Below, one piece after another: positions 15,927-23,728 of a stretch of 43,840 nt of DNA. Location of the stretch: positions 1 to 43,840 of the forward strand of contig MHMH01000022.1 of NCBI GenBank assembly GCA_001819335.1, written 5' to 3'. A program made the translations under genes and the position numbers. The notes under the pieces were generated by a model. That model did no database searches. It saw only the letters and a program-made list of their open reading frames with translations, and had not been told where the DNA came from. How positions within the stretch are numbered: the first letter of the stretch is position 1; each line of letters starts with the position of its first letter. This DNA comes from Candidatus Nealsonbacteria bacterium RIFCSPLOWO2_01_FULL_43_32 (GTDB taxonomy: Bacteria > Patescibacteriota > Minisyncoccia > Minisyncoccales > MHMH01).

Positions 15927-17015
15927 ATGGTTATTTTCGGCAGCAGAGAGCTCAAAAACTTAATCGGGCCGTTATTCTTAACCTTAAGGGGATCTGCAAA
16001 AGACCCTTTGCTTTATTTAGGCCTGATTTCTGCTGTTTTGTTCTCAACTGTTTCTTTAACGGTGCCTTCTTCCATAGGTAAAACTCTTTTGCCATTTTCA
16101 AATGAAAGAGCTCAAGCCAGCAGCCTTTTTGCCCAACCGGGCATGAAGATTCAAGAGTCGCCCGAGCTAAGCTTGATCCAAAAAAACAGCTTAGCCGCCA
16201 TTTCCCCTCCCATAATGGTGACTCCCCAGATTTTAGGCGCTTTAATTACAGCGGCTGACTATGAGTGGTCGCAGAAGGAAGTGACCGAATACGCAGTCCA
16301 GCCCGGAGACAATCTTTGGTCCATTGCCGAAAAATTCAATGTTTCCCTGGAAACCGTGCTCTGGGCCAATGATTTGAGTAAAAACACGGCCATTCAGATC
16401 GGCCAGCGCTTAATCATTCCGCCGGTTTCCGGAGTCATCCACCATGTCCAGAAAGGCGATACTTTAAGCCAGATTGCTCAAATCTATAAGGCCGAAAAGG
16501 AAAAAATTGTTGACTTTAACAACTTGGCGACTGAAGACGACATCTATATCGGAGATATTTTAGTGGTGCCGGACGGCGTTCTGCCTCCGCCCACGGTTTA
16601 CGCGCCCGCTTATGTGCCGATTGCTTCAAGTTATTTTATCTGTCCCATCGGTTCGCCTTGCCGCATTACCCAGGGCCTTCATTGGTACAACGCTATTGAT
16701 TTCTCCAGGGGCAAGTGTGGCGACCCGATTTATGCGGCGGCAGCTGGCAATGTTTTAAAAGTAAAATTAACCAGTTCCATCTCTAAGTGGGCTTTTGGCG
16801 GCGCAGGCAATACCATTACGATTTTGCACCCCAATGGCGTAGTGACCAGCTATGGTCATATCCAATCAAGTTTGGTTAATTCGGGTGATTACGTTTACCA
16901 GGGTCAAATTATCGCCCTGGTAGGTGGAGCCTTAGGTATGCCGGGATCGGGCAACTCCACCGGGTGCCACGTGCACTTCGGGGTTTCAGGAGCCAGAAAC
17001 CCCTTTGCCCAATAA
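15927..17015 (+). CDS. LysM-M23 peptidoglycan endopeptidase
   Basis: 362 residues. An N-terminal hydrophobic segment (LLYLGLISAVLFSTVSL) anchors or exports it. Two LysM repeats follow at about 121-166 (VQPGDNLWSIAEKFNVS) and 171-216 (VQKGDTLSQIAQIYKA), then an M23 domain at about 245-360. The zinc ligands are visible as HWYNAIDF, YGH and GCHVHFGV (HxH), so it should be an active metalloendopeptidase that cuts peptide cross-links in the wall. It has its own promoter and lies upstream of a 28-residue membrane peptide. Confidence 0.92.
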   Translation: MVIFGSRELKNLIGPLFLTLRGSAKDPLLYLGLISAVLFSTVSLTVPSSIGKTLLPFSNERAQASSLFAQPGMKIQESPELSLIQKNSLAAISPPIMVTPQILGALITAADYEWSQKEVTEYAVQPGDNLWSIAEKFNVSLETVLWANDLSKNTAIQIGQRLIIPPVSGVIHHVQKGDTLSQIAQIYKAEKEKIVDFNNLATEDDIYIGDILVVPDGVLPPPTVYAPAYVPIASSYFICPIGSPCRITQGLHWYNAIDFSRGKCGDPIYAAAAGNVLKVKLTSSISKWAFGGAGNTITILHPNGVVTSYGHIQSSLVNSGDYVYQGQIIALVGGALGMPGSGNSTGCHVHFGVSGARNPFAQ

Positions 17016-17053
17016 TTAGATGTTTAACTTACGATGTTAAACATGGAAGAGAT

Positions 17054-17140
17054 ATGTTTTCCGAATTCATTTTAATTTGGGTTTTGCTCACCGGAGTAGT
17101 GATCTATATCTTGGGCAATACCTTTGGCATTATAGACTAA
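17054..17140 (+). CDS. Small membrane peptide, 28 aa
   Basis: Reads MFSEFILIWVLLTGVVIYIL followed by GNTFGIID, a single hydrophobic helix with short polar ends. It has GGAAGAG just before the ATG, and a terminator starts right after its stop. Its position directly after the cell-wall peptidase suggests it is translated, but no family is known to me. Confidence 0.5.
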   Translation: MFSEFILIWVLLTGVVIYILGNTFGIID

Positions 17141-17165
17141 AAACCGCCCCCAGGCGGTCTTTTTA
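17141..17165. terminator. Terminator between convergent genes
   Basis: ACCGCC and GGCGGT with loop CCCCA, followed by CTTTTT on plus; AAAA on the other side allows minus-strand use for the DksA-like gene. Confidence 0.88.
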
Positions 17166-17170
17166 GTCCG

Positions 17171-17524
17171 TTATTTTTGGCATTTCATGCAAAGCCGGGC
17201 GGCGGGCATAATCTCTAATCTCTTTTCTTCTATGTCTTTGCCGCATTTCTCGCATTTGCCGTACCGGCCTTTTTCAATTTTTTCCAAAGCCAGAGCAATG
17301 TCTTTTAATCTCGTTTCCAGGCTGAATTCCACGGGCAATCTAGAGGTATATTCTTCCACCTCGTTGGCCGCTTCTTCCAGGTTGCCGTCAAATTTAGGGA
17401 AGCGGGAATCCCAATCCCCTTTCACATTAGGGTCCTGGTCGGCAAAAGTACGCAGCTGCTTTTCCAAAGCAGCTTTTTCTTTTTCCAATTTTTCTTTTGA
17501 TGCTTGAAGCAGTTTTTTGTCCAT
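17171..17524 (-). CDS. TraR/DksA-family zinc-finger protein
   Basis: 117 residues. An N-terminal coiled coil (KEKLEKEKAALEKQL) and a C-terminal four-Cys zinc finger (GKCEKCGKDIEEKRLEIMP...CMKCQ) make the DksA/TraR plan. Such proteins bind the RNA polymerase secondary channel. The D-x-x-D tip of DksA is not clear, so it could also be a general-stress YteA-like member. Last gene of the minus-strand rpsO-pnp cluster. Confidence 0.88.
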   Translation of the reverse strand: MDKKLLQASKEKLEKEKAALEKQLRTFADQDPNVKGDWDSRFPKFDGNLEEAANEVEEYTSRLPVEFSLETRLKDIALALEKIEKGRYGKCEKCGKDIEEKRLEIMPAARLCMKCQK

Positions 17525-17528
17525 ATAA

Positions 17529-19745
17529 TTATTCTACCAAACTTTCTTTTAATTGAATAATTTTTAAAACAGAAGAATTAATCCTTTCTTCTGATATCTC
17601 CTTGTTTGTCACGGCCGTATAAAGGATGGCTGCGGCTGCCCGGGCTTTGACCGGGTCGGAGCAGGTTAAAATGTCCACGCCGGCTTTGATGGGCAGCTTC
17701 ACGATTTCTTCTAAAGAAAATTGATCAAGCAAGGATTCTTGGCAAAGGTCGTCAGACACAATCAGATAATTCTCTCCCAGCTTGTTCTTCAAAAAATCAA
17801 TCGCTGCGGGGGAAAAAGTAAAGGGCAGGTTTTTATCTAAATCAGCATAAACGGCGTTGGCAGTCATAATCAGTTCCGGGGCAGCGGCTGCAGCCCGCAG
17901 AAAATAGCTGGTATCAGGAGTTTTGGGCAGAATGGCTAATTTTTTTTCCGGGTCAAAAATAATACCGTCATAGCCGGGAAAGTGTTTTAGGGCCGTAAAA
18001 ATGCCTGATTCTTTTTGGCCAAAGATTAAGGACTTGGCCAGCTCGGCAGCGGCGGCCAGGCCTTTCTGAAAGGAGCGGCTGAAAAGAAAATCGCCTGATT
18101 CGGCCGAGTCCAGCATTGGTCCCAGATTAAGATTAATGCCCAGGGCCAGCAGTTCCTCGCCTCTTTTCAGGCCGATTCGGAAGGCCTGGTCAGCGTCGGC
18201 TATGTCATTTTGGGCTGTTTTTTCTTGGGCAAAAGTCACTCTAGCAATAGCTCCGCCTTCCTGGTCAGTAGCGATTAAAAGAGGGAGGCCGGTGTAAGAC
18301 AAAGACGCTTTTTGCAGGCCCTGGGTCAGTTCTTTGAGCTGGGTTTCATCCTTAATATTGCCTTCCAATAAAAGCACGCTGCCGGGCTGGACGTTTTCCA
18401 GCAACTTATCCAGGGCTAGAGCGGTTGTTTTGTCGCCCAGGCCGACGAGCAAAACCTGCCCTATCTTCTCCTTAAGACTCAGGCTTTTTAAAACAAATTC
18501 AGCCCCTTGGTTAGGGCTGAATGGCAAAAGCGAGACTGGCTCTCCTTTTAACTTGTCTAAGATTTTCTGCAATCCCTGCCACGAGGTGGTCAGAATAAAA
18601 TATTCGTTATCAATAGTATAAACTATGCCTAAATCCTGCAGGGAGAAAGTTTGGAAGCGGAAAGGAACGTTGAGGTAAGAGCCGTTTTTGAAAGAAGGAG
18701 AAAGAGCCGGCGCTGTCTTGCCCAAAAGGTCAAAGAGTCCGGCCAAATCAGATTCCATAGTTTTTTCCCAAGAATCTAAAATAGGCGCAATGCCTTCTTC
18801 TTTGATTTTAGCCACCAAGGCTATTCTTTGGCCTTCTTCTTGAGAGGAGACGAGCAAGGTAAAATCATGATTAAGCTTAGCGATCAAACCATCGGGTGCT
18901 TTAATCGGCAGCGCCTCAAAAAATTCTTTGATCCCCCAAATCTTATTCTCGGTTGTGTTTTCCAAGACCAGCCTGGTGGATTGCCCCGGAGTGCCAGCTG
19001 TCTTTAAGAGCTCTGCTAAGGCGATATTTAATTCAGCGGCGTTTGAGAACTCAATGGTCTGACTGTTTTCAGAAGTGATTAAGGCAGCCGGGACGATTAA
19101 CTCTGTCTTGATATTTTCAGCCGGCGCTGGAGCCGGCTTTGTTCTGACTTTTGAATACCAGTACCAGAAGCTCGTCAAGCCCGCTATGACCGTCAAAACC
19201 AAGATGATTAAAACAATTCTGACGCCGAGCTTTTGGAAAAAAGAAGTTTTTTTAAAAAAGGATTTGGGGATTTCTTTTTGAGGTTGAGGCGCAGCTATGG
19301 GCGGAGGCGGCATGATTTCATCTTGCGTGTTTACGGGCAAGCTTTCTGCTTTGGCCGCCACTCTTTCTAAAAAACTTTTTCTTGCCTCTTCTTCCCTCGC
19401 TTGGGTTTCTTTCATTATTTCCTTAAAGCCCTCAGTCCTTTCTTCCTGTTTCGCCATTCCTTCTTTTTCTAAAATCGTCCCTTGCTGCTTTCTTTCTTCT
19501 CTCATTCTTTTCATTTCCTCCTCTCTTTTAATGGCTGCTTCTTCGGCCAATTTTCTTTCTTGAACTGCTTTTTGAGCCTCTCTTTCTCTTAATTGTTCTT
19601 TCTGTGTTTCTTCGGCGGTCTTGATTTGGGATATTTTTTCCCTTTCCTGTTTGGCTTCGCCCTCCCTAAGACCGGCCACATCTTTTTGCATGGTTTTTAC
19701 CTCTTCGCGCTTCAAATAGGCTAATTTTTTATCTTCTTCGGGCAT
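17529..19745 (-). CDS. Membrane-anchored glycoside hydrolase family 3 protein with coiled-coil N-terminus
   Basis: 738 residues. Residues 1-150 are a highly charged E/K/R/Q-rich coiled coil on the cytoplasmic side; a membrane helix is at about 173-195 (VLIILVLTVIAGLTSFWYW); residues 215-420 are an unknown extracellular region; residues 425-738 are GH3. Seen in GH3: GQVLLVGLG, ATDQEGGAIARV, LKHFPGYDG and VSDDLCQES, whose first D is the nucleophile. The NagZ His dyad KHFPGHG reads KHFPGYD, so the acid/base residue differs. It overlaps the pnp 3' end by 17 bp. A role in cleaving N-acetylglucosaminides of peptidoglycan is inferred. Confidence 0.82.
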   Translation of the reverse strand: MPEEDKKLAYLKREEVKTMQKDVAGLREGEAKQEREKISQIKTAEETQKEQLREREAQKAVQERKLAEEAAIKREEEMKRMREERKQQGTILEKEGMAKQEERTEGFKEIMKETQAREEEARKSFLERVAAKAESLPVNTQDEIMPPPPIAAPQPQKEIPKSFFKKTSFFQKLGVRIVLIILVLTVIAGLTSFWYWYSKVRTKPAPAPAENIKTELIVPAALITSENSQTIEFSNAAELNIALAELLKTAGTPGQSTRLVLENTTENKIWGIKEFFEALPIKAPDGLIAKLNHDFTLLVSSQEEGQRIALVAKIKEEGIAPILDSWEKTMESDLAGLFDLLGKTAPALSPSFKNGSYLNVPFRFQTFSLQDLGIVYTIDNEYFILTTSWQGLQKILDKLKGEPVSLLPFSPNQGAEFVLKSLSLKEKIGQVLLVGLGDKTTALALDKLLENVQPGSVLLLEGNIKDETQLKELTQGLQKASLSYTGLPLLIATDQEGGAIARVTFAQEKTAQNDIADADQAFRIGLKRGEELLALGINLNLGPMLDSAESGDFLFSRSFQKGLAAAAELAKSLIFGQKESGIFTALKHFPGYDGIIFDPEKKLAILPKTPDTSYFLRAAAAAPELIMTANAVYADLDKNLPFTFSPAAIDFLKNKLGENYLIVSDDLCQESLLDQFSLEEIVKLPIKAGVDILTCSDPVKARAAAAILYTAVTNKEISEERINSSVLKIIQLKESLVE

Positions 19746-21801
19746 CTTTTAAGGATAAATTAATTCTGCCCTTCTCGTCAATTTCAATTACCTTAACCGG
19801 GATAATGTCGCCGACACGCACCACGTCTTCCACTTTTTCCACCCTGCGGTCGGCTAATTGAGAGATATGGACCATGCCCTCCTGGCCGGGTAGGATTTCC
19901 ACAAAAGCTCCGAAATTCAAGATTCTTTTCACCTTGCCCTGGAAAACCTCGCCCACTATAATTTCTCTGGTAAGGTTTTTAACCCATTCCACGGCTTTTT
20001 GGCCGGCCTCTTCTTTCTCCGCGGTGATGAAAACCTTGCCCGAGTCTTCAATATCAATGGAAACCTCGCATTTTTCAATAATTTCATTAATCACCTTGCC
20101 GCCCGGGCCAATCACTTCTCTTATTTTATCAGGATTAATCTGCAACGTATAGATTCTGGGCGCCCAGCGCGAAAGTTCTGGTCTGGGTTCGGGCAGGACT
20201 TTGCTGATTTTGTCTAAAATCTCCAGTCTGGCTTTTTTAGCCCGGTCCAAGGCTTCTTTGAGGATTTTTTCAGTGATGCCGTCAACCTTCACGTCCATTT
20301 GCATGGCCGTGAGGCCATTTTTGGTGCCGGCTGCTTTAAAATCCATGTCGCCGTGATGGTCTTCGGGACCCTGAATATCGGTTAAGAGCTTATAATCGCC
20401 TTTTTCATTACTCATTAAGCCGATGGCAATGCCGGCCGCCGGAGCTTTAATCGGCACGCCCGCATCCATCAGGGCTAAAGAGGCAGCCGAAACCGAAGCC
20501 ATGGAAGTGGAACCGTTGGAAGAAAGAATTTCCGTGACCACCCTCATAGTGTAAGGGAAGTCTTCAAAACTCGGCACCAGATGGAACAGAGCTTTTTCCG
20601 CGAGCATGCCGTGGCCGATTTCCCGTCGGCCGGGCCCTCTCATGGGCTTGACTTCCCCCGAGCAATAAGGCGGAAAATTGTAATGGTGCATAAAGCGCTT
20701 TTTGCCTCTGATTTCCATGCCCTCCAACAGCCTGACGTCGCTGGGTGTGCCCAAAGTTAGAATCGAAAGAGCCCTTGTGACGCCCCTGGCGAACATGCCC
20801 GAGCCGTGGGTTCTGGGCAAAAGGCCTGCTTCTAGCTGGATGGGTCTGATTTCGTCCAGTTTGCGGCCGTCCGGCCTTTTATCTTTGTTTAAAATATTTT
20901 CATGCAAGACCCGGTTGGTCTCTTTTTCCAGGAAGTCCCAAGCATACTTTGTCTTGTTAAGGCCCGGGTATTTGCCTTCGATAAAATAGCGTAAATCATC
21001 TTTAAGCTCGTCGCCTTTTCCTTCGGCCATGGCTTTTTCCAGCCTGTCTTTTAGAAAACCTCTGATTGCTTCTTCTAAGAGCGGGTCTGGGCTGGCTTCT
21101 TGCTGGACCAATTTTTCTTTACCAGCTTTTTTAATGATTTCCTTTTGAAAGTCGATGAGTTTTTCCAAATCAGGTTTGGCAAAATCATAGGCATTAGCAA
21201 TGATTTTTTCATCAATCTCGTCCCCTTCCATCTCAATCATATTAATCAGCTTTTCCATGCCCACCAACAGTAAATCCATTTGGCTTAGCTTTCTTTCTTC
21301 ATAAGTGGGATTTAAAATAAACCGGTCGTTGACTCTGGCCAGGCGCAAGGGAGCAATGGGGCCTGACCAGGGGATATCGGAAATAGCCAAGGCCAAGGAA
21401 GCGGCAACAAGGCCCACGACGTCAGGGTCATTTTCAGCGTCCCAAGAAAGGCAGGTGACGACCACCTGGACTTCTTTGTAAAAATCCTTGGGAAAGCGGG
21501 GTCTAATGGCCCGGTCAATGGCTCGGGCAGTTAAAATAGCCTCGTCCGAAGGCTTAGTTTCTCTCCTGATGAATCTAGACCCCAGGATTTTACCGGCGGC
21601 ATAGAATCTTTCTTCGTATTCCACTGTGAGCGGGAAGAAATCCACGCCTTCTCGGCCTTCTTTGGACATGACGGCCGTGGCTAAGACCACCGTGTCGCCG
21701 TACCTGACCAAGACATTGCCGTTCGCTTGCTGAGCCAAGTCTTTCAGCTCCACCACCAGGTCGCGGCCGTTGATAGTTAATTTGAAAGTCTCTTTAGTCA
21801 T
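19729..21801 (-). CDS. pnp: Polyribonucleotide nucleotidyltransferase (PNPase)
   Basis: 690 residues. Phosphorolytic 3'-5' RNA decay enzyme with two RNase PH-like domains (GREGVDFFPLTVEYEERFYAAG in the first, GPEDHHGDMDFKAAGT carrying the catalytic Asp in the second), a helical linker, then KH (IGPGGKVINEIIEKC) and S1 (GEVFQGKVKRILNFGAFVEI). It overlaps the NYN gene by 4 bp (ATGA) and the GH3 gene by 17 bp. The rpsO-pnp order is the classic bacterial arrangement, here with an NYN gene between. Confidence 0.96.
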   Translation of the reverse strand: MTKETFKLTINGRDLVVELKDLAQQANGNVLVRYGDTVVLATAVMSKEGREGVDFFPLTVEYEERFYAAGKILGSRFIRRETKPSDEAILTARAIDRAIRPRFPKDFYKEVQVVVTCLSWDAENDPDVVGLVAASLALAISDIPWSGPIAPLRLARVNDRFILNPTYEERKLSQMDLLLVGMEKLINMIEMEGDEIDEKIIANAYDFAKPDLEKLIDFQKEIIKKAGKEKLVQQEASPDPLLEEAIRGFLKDRLEKAMAEGKGDELKDDLRYFIEGKYPGLNKTKYAWDFLEKETNRVLHENILNKDKRPDGRKLDEIRPIQLEAGLLPRTHGSGMFARGVTRALSILTLGTPSDVRLLEGMEIRGKKRFMHHYNFPPYCSGEVKPMRGPGRREIGHGMLAEKALFHLVPSFEDFPYTMRVVTEILSSNGSTSMASVSAASLALMDAGVPIKAPAAGIAIGLMSNEKGDYKLLTDIQGPEDHHGDMDFKAAGTKNGLTAMQMDVKVDGITEKILKEALDRAKKARLEILDKISKVLPEPRPELSRWAPRIYTLQINPDKIREVIGPGGKVINEIIEKCEVSIDIEDSGKVFITAEKEEAGQKAVEWVKNLTREIIVGEVFQGKVKRILNFGAFVEILPGQEGMVHISQLADRRVEKVEDVVRVGDIIPVKVIEIDEKGRINLSLKDARRR

Positions 21802-22301
21802 TTTTTAAGTAAAAACTTCTCTGGTGTCTCTCCCAGGTCAATGAATTCATCGGCTATTTCTCTGAGTCTGGAAGAAGTTGATTTGCCGAAAGCAATCACT
21901 TCCGCTCTTTTGCCCTGGTTTTTTAAGTATTCCACCAGTTGGATAAAATCGCCGTCGCCCGAGACCAAAACAATCACATCCACTCCCGAGGCGGTTTTCA
22001 CCGCATCAATGGTAATGCCCACATCCCAGTCGGCTTTTTTCATGCCGCCGTAGAACTCCTGCAAATCCCTGACCCTGGTTTCAAGGCCCAGCTTGCTTAA
22101 GGCCTCAAAAAAAGGTTTCTCCTCTCCGGTTTTGGTCCTGACCACGTAAGCAAAAGCTCTGATGAGCTTTCTTTCTGAAACAGCGGCTTTTAAAATCTCG
22201 GCGAAATTCACCTTTTTGCCGTAAAGGTTCTTGGCCGAATGATACATATTTTGGACGTCGATCAAGACGGCCACCCTTTGCTCTTTGTGTTTAATAGGCA
22301 T
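21798..22301 (-). CDS. NYN domain protein (LabA/DUF88 PIN-like)
   Basis: 167 residues. Acidic residues of the PIN-like nuclease fold are visible: VLIDVQNMY, WDVGITIDA, VLVSGDGDF and the C-terminal LREIADEFIDL. The family has metal-dependent RNase members. Its placement between rpsO and pnp suggests a part in RNA turnover; this is inference. Confidence 0.87.
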   Translation of the reverse strand: MPIKHKEQRVAVLIDVQNMYHSAKNLYGKKVNFAEILKAAVSERKLIRAFAYVVRTKTGEEKPFFEALSKLGLETRVRDLQEFYGGMKKADWDVGITIDAVKTASGVDVIVLVSGDGDFIQLVEYLKNQGKRAEVIAFGKSTSSRLREIADEFIDLGETPEKFLLKK

Positions 22302-22317
22302 GTTATTTAACGAATTT

Positions 22318-22584
22318 TTACTTCTCTAAGCCGACTGCTTTGGCAATCTTATTGTAGCGTCTCGTGTCTTCTTCTTTCAAATAGCCGAGCAGCTTTCTTC
22401 TTTTGTCCACCATTTTCAAAAGACCTCTCTTGGAATGAAAGTCTTTTTTGTGCTTTTTTAGATGTAAAAGTAATTGCTTAATTTCTTCGGAAAGCAAAGC
22501 AATCTGGACTTCCTCGGAGCCGGTATCGCCTTCGTGCCGCTTATATTCTTTGATGATTTTTGTTTTTTGTATCGGCGTTAGCAT
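22318..22584 (-). CDS. rpsO: 30S ribosomal protein S15
   Basis: 88 residues, full length. [33 protein letters not shown] and [10 protein letters not shown] match the S15 consensus that binds 16S helices 20-22. On the minus strand TAAAAT (22599-22594) ends 9 bases before the ATG and TTGGCA (22623-22618) is 18 bases further up, inside hicA. The leader is nearly absent, so no room exists for the S15 autoregulatory pseudoknot known in E. coli. Confidence 0.97.
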   Translation of the reverse strand: MLTPIQKTKIIKEYKRHEGDTGSEEVQIALLSEEIKQLLLHLKKHKKDFHSKRGLLKMVDKRRKLLGYLKEEDTRRYNKIAKAVGLEK

Positions 22585-22591
22585 ATGATAT

Positions 22592-22789
22592 TTATTTTAC
22601 AACATGCGGCGGTTTTATGCCAAGATCTCGGCAGATTTTTCTTGCCAAGAAATCGTCAATTTCATTGTGGCGAGGCAGGGTTGAAGATTTCTTCATCAGA
22701 GGATGAAAAAAGACGCTATGCTTCGCGCCTTCCCTAATAAAAACGCATTTATTTTTGAAAAGATATTTTATTAAATCTCTGCGCTTCAT
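22592..22789 (-). CDS. hicA: HicA-like toxin (mRNA interferase)
   Basis: 65 residues: [28 protein letters not shown] has the GxKHxxF motif with the catalytic His, then [21 protein letters not shown]. HicA cleaves mRNA with a dsRBD-like fold. Its ATG follows hicB without a gap, so the antitoxin is made first. The rpsO promoter lies in its 3' end. Confidence 0.88.
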   Translation of the reverse strand: MKRRDLIKYLFKNKCVFIREGAKHSVFFHPLMKKSSTLPRHNEIDDFLARKICRDLGIKPPHVVK

Positions 22790-23010
22790 TATAGGGATAC
22801 AGAAAGAGATTCGCGGATAACTCTTCCGCCGGAGAATTCTTTTTTATTAAGGAATCTGTTAGTTTCCAGGATTAATAAAAGCGCCTCTTTAAGATTTTCC
22901 TTCGTTTCTTTAAGGGTTTTGCCTTGGGTATTAACCCCCGGGATTTCTTCTATCCAACCCAAATACCACCCTCTGCTTTTTTTATAAATTGCCGTAAATT
23001 GTCTCGCCAT
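22789..23010 (-). CDS. hicB: HicB-like antitoxin (short form)
   Basis: 73 residues: FTAIYKKSRGWYLGWIEEIPGVNTQGKTLKE is the partial RNase H fold that binds HicA. The usual C-terminal DNA-binding domain (RHH or HTH) is missing, so autoregulation must occur another way or not at all. The promoter gives a leaderless mRNA. Confidence 0.85.
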   Translation of the reverse strand: MARQFTAIYKKSRGWYLGWIEEIPGVNTQGKTLKETKENLKEALLLILETNRFLNKKEFSGGRVIRESLSVSL

Positions 23011-23016
23011 ATGTTT

Positions 23017-23044
23017 ATCTTATCTTTTTTTAAAAAAATGTCAA
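23017..23044 (-). promoter_or_regulatory. Leaderless promoter of hicBA
   Basis: TTGACA (23044-23039), 16 bases, TAAGAT (23022-23017), only 6 bases before the hicB ATG. It starts 4 bases after the tRNA-Lys 3' end. Confidence 0.75.
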
Positions 23045-23047
23045 TTG

Positions 23048-23119
23048 TGCCCCCAGGAGGACTCGGACCTCCAACTCACAGCTTAAGAGGCTGTTACTCT
23101 ACCATTGAGTTATGGGGGC
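23048..23119 (-). tRNA. tRNA-Lys (anticodon CUU)
   Basis: Minus strand: acceptor GCCCCCA/TGGGGGC, anticodon stem ACAGC/GCTGT with loop CTCTTAA, T-arm with GTCCGAGTC. Discriminator A73. CCA is not encoded, so it needs the CCA enzyme encoded at 23729. Confidence 0.92.
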
Positions 23120-23127
23120 TCACGGTT

Positions 23128-23532
23128 TTATTGGCAGCCGATGTCATACCACTGTAAAACAGACGGCGACTGGACAATGCCAATCTGGGTAATAATCGTA
23201 TTGACAATCACCCAGGCGCAAAAAATAATCACCAGGCCGATGACCACCGAAGTCATAATGCCTTTTGCCTTGGTCAGCATGGCCGGGTTGACTCCGCCAA
23301 AAAAGAAGAGCACTCCCCCAACCACCAGCATCAAGGCGGCCACAATAAATACTACGCCGGTCGGAGGGAGCACAAAAAATTTGACAATGTCGTTAATCAT
23401 CACAAAAAAATCACAGAACTGGCAGGGGTCGTCAGTAGTATTGCCGCATGTGACCAAAGCCGCTTGCGTTGGCGACGGCATCAAGTAAAAGGCGAGCAAA
23501 ACTAAAAAACTTATCAAAAGTATTTTCCGCAT
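23128..23532 (-). CDS. TrbC/VirB2-like pilin subunit
   Basis: 134 residues from ATG 23532; the longer frame to 23619 runs into tRNA-Arg. Signal peptide MRKILLISFLVLLAFYLMPS, then a Cys-rich stretch (CGNTTDDPCQFCDFF) and two membrane helices (PPTGVVFIVAALMLVVGG and GIMTSVVIGLVIIFCAWVIV). This is the plan of VirB2/TrbC pilins common in Patescibacteria. No other secretion genes are near. The -10 TACAAT ends 7 bases before the ATG. Confidence 0.75.
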   Translation of the reverse strand: MRKILLISFLVLLAFYLMPSPTQAALVTCGNTTDDPCQFCDFFVMINDIVKFFVLPPTGVVFIVAALMLVVGGVLFFFGGVNPAMLTKAKGIMTSVVIGLVIIFCAWVIVNTIITQIGIVQSPSVLQWYDIGCQ

Positions 23533-23539
23533 CAACTTT

Positions 23540-23567
23540 ATTGTAGCATGTTTTTGTTTCATAGCAA
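23540..23567 (-). promoter_or_regulatory. Leaderless promoter of the pilin gene
   Basis: TTGCTA (23567-23562), 16 bases, TACAAT (23545-23540) with TGC just before it; 7 bases to the ATG. Confidence 0.6.
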
Positions 23568-23592
23568 ACATCTTTAATAAATTCTGCTCGGG

Positions 23593-23666
23593 TGCGCCCG
23601 GCAGGACTCGGACCTGCAACCTCTTGGTTCGAAGCCAAGCGCTCTGTCCAATTGAGCTACGGGCGC
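23593..23666 (-). tRNA. tRNA-Arg (anticodon UCG)
   Basis: Minus strand: acceptor GCGCCCG/CGGGCGC, anticodon stem CTTGG/CCAAG with loop CTTCGAA, T-loop GTCCGAGTC. Discriminator A73; CCA not encoded. Confidence 0.93.
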
Positions 23667-23697
23667 CGATATTTTTCTATTATACTCAAGATTTGGA

Positions 23698-23721
23698 AAA
23701 AATCAAATTTTAAGATATAAT
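23698..23721 (+). promoter_or_regulatory. Leaderless promoter of cca (-10 region)
   Basis: A perfect TATAAT (23716-23721) ends 7 bases before the ATG at 23729; TTGGAA stands 17 bases further up (23693-23698). Confidence 0.7.
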
Positions 23722-23728
23722 CTAATTG

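Noticed and set aside
20702-20989. Plus-strand open frames opposite pnp
   Set aside because: They are antisense shadows of a well-conserved gene.
23533-23619. N-terminal extension of the pilin gene
   Set aside because: It runs into tRNA-Arg and contains the promoter; the signal peptide starts at 23532.
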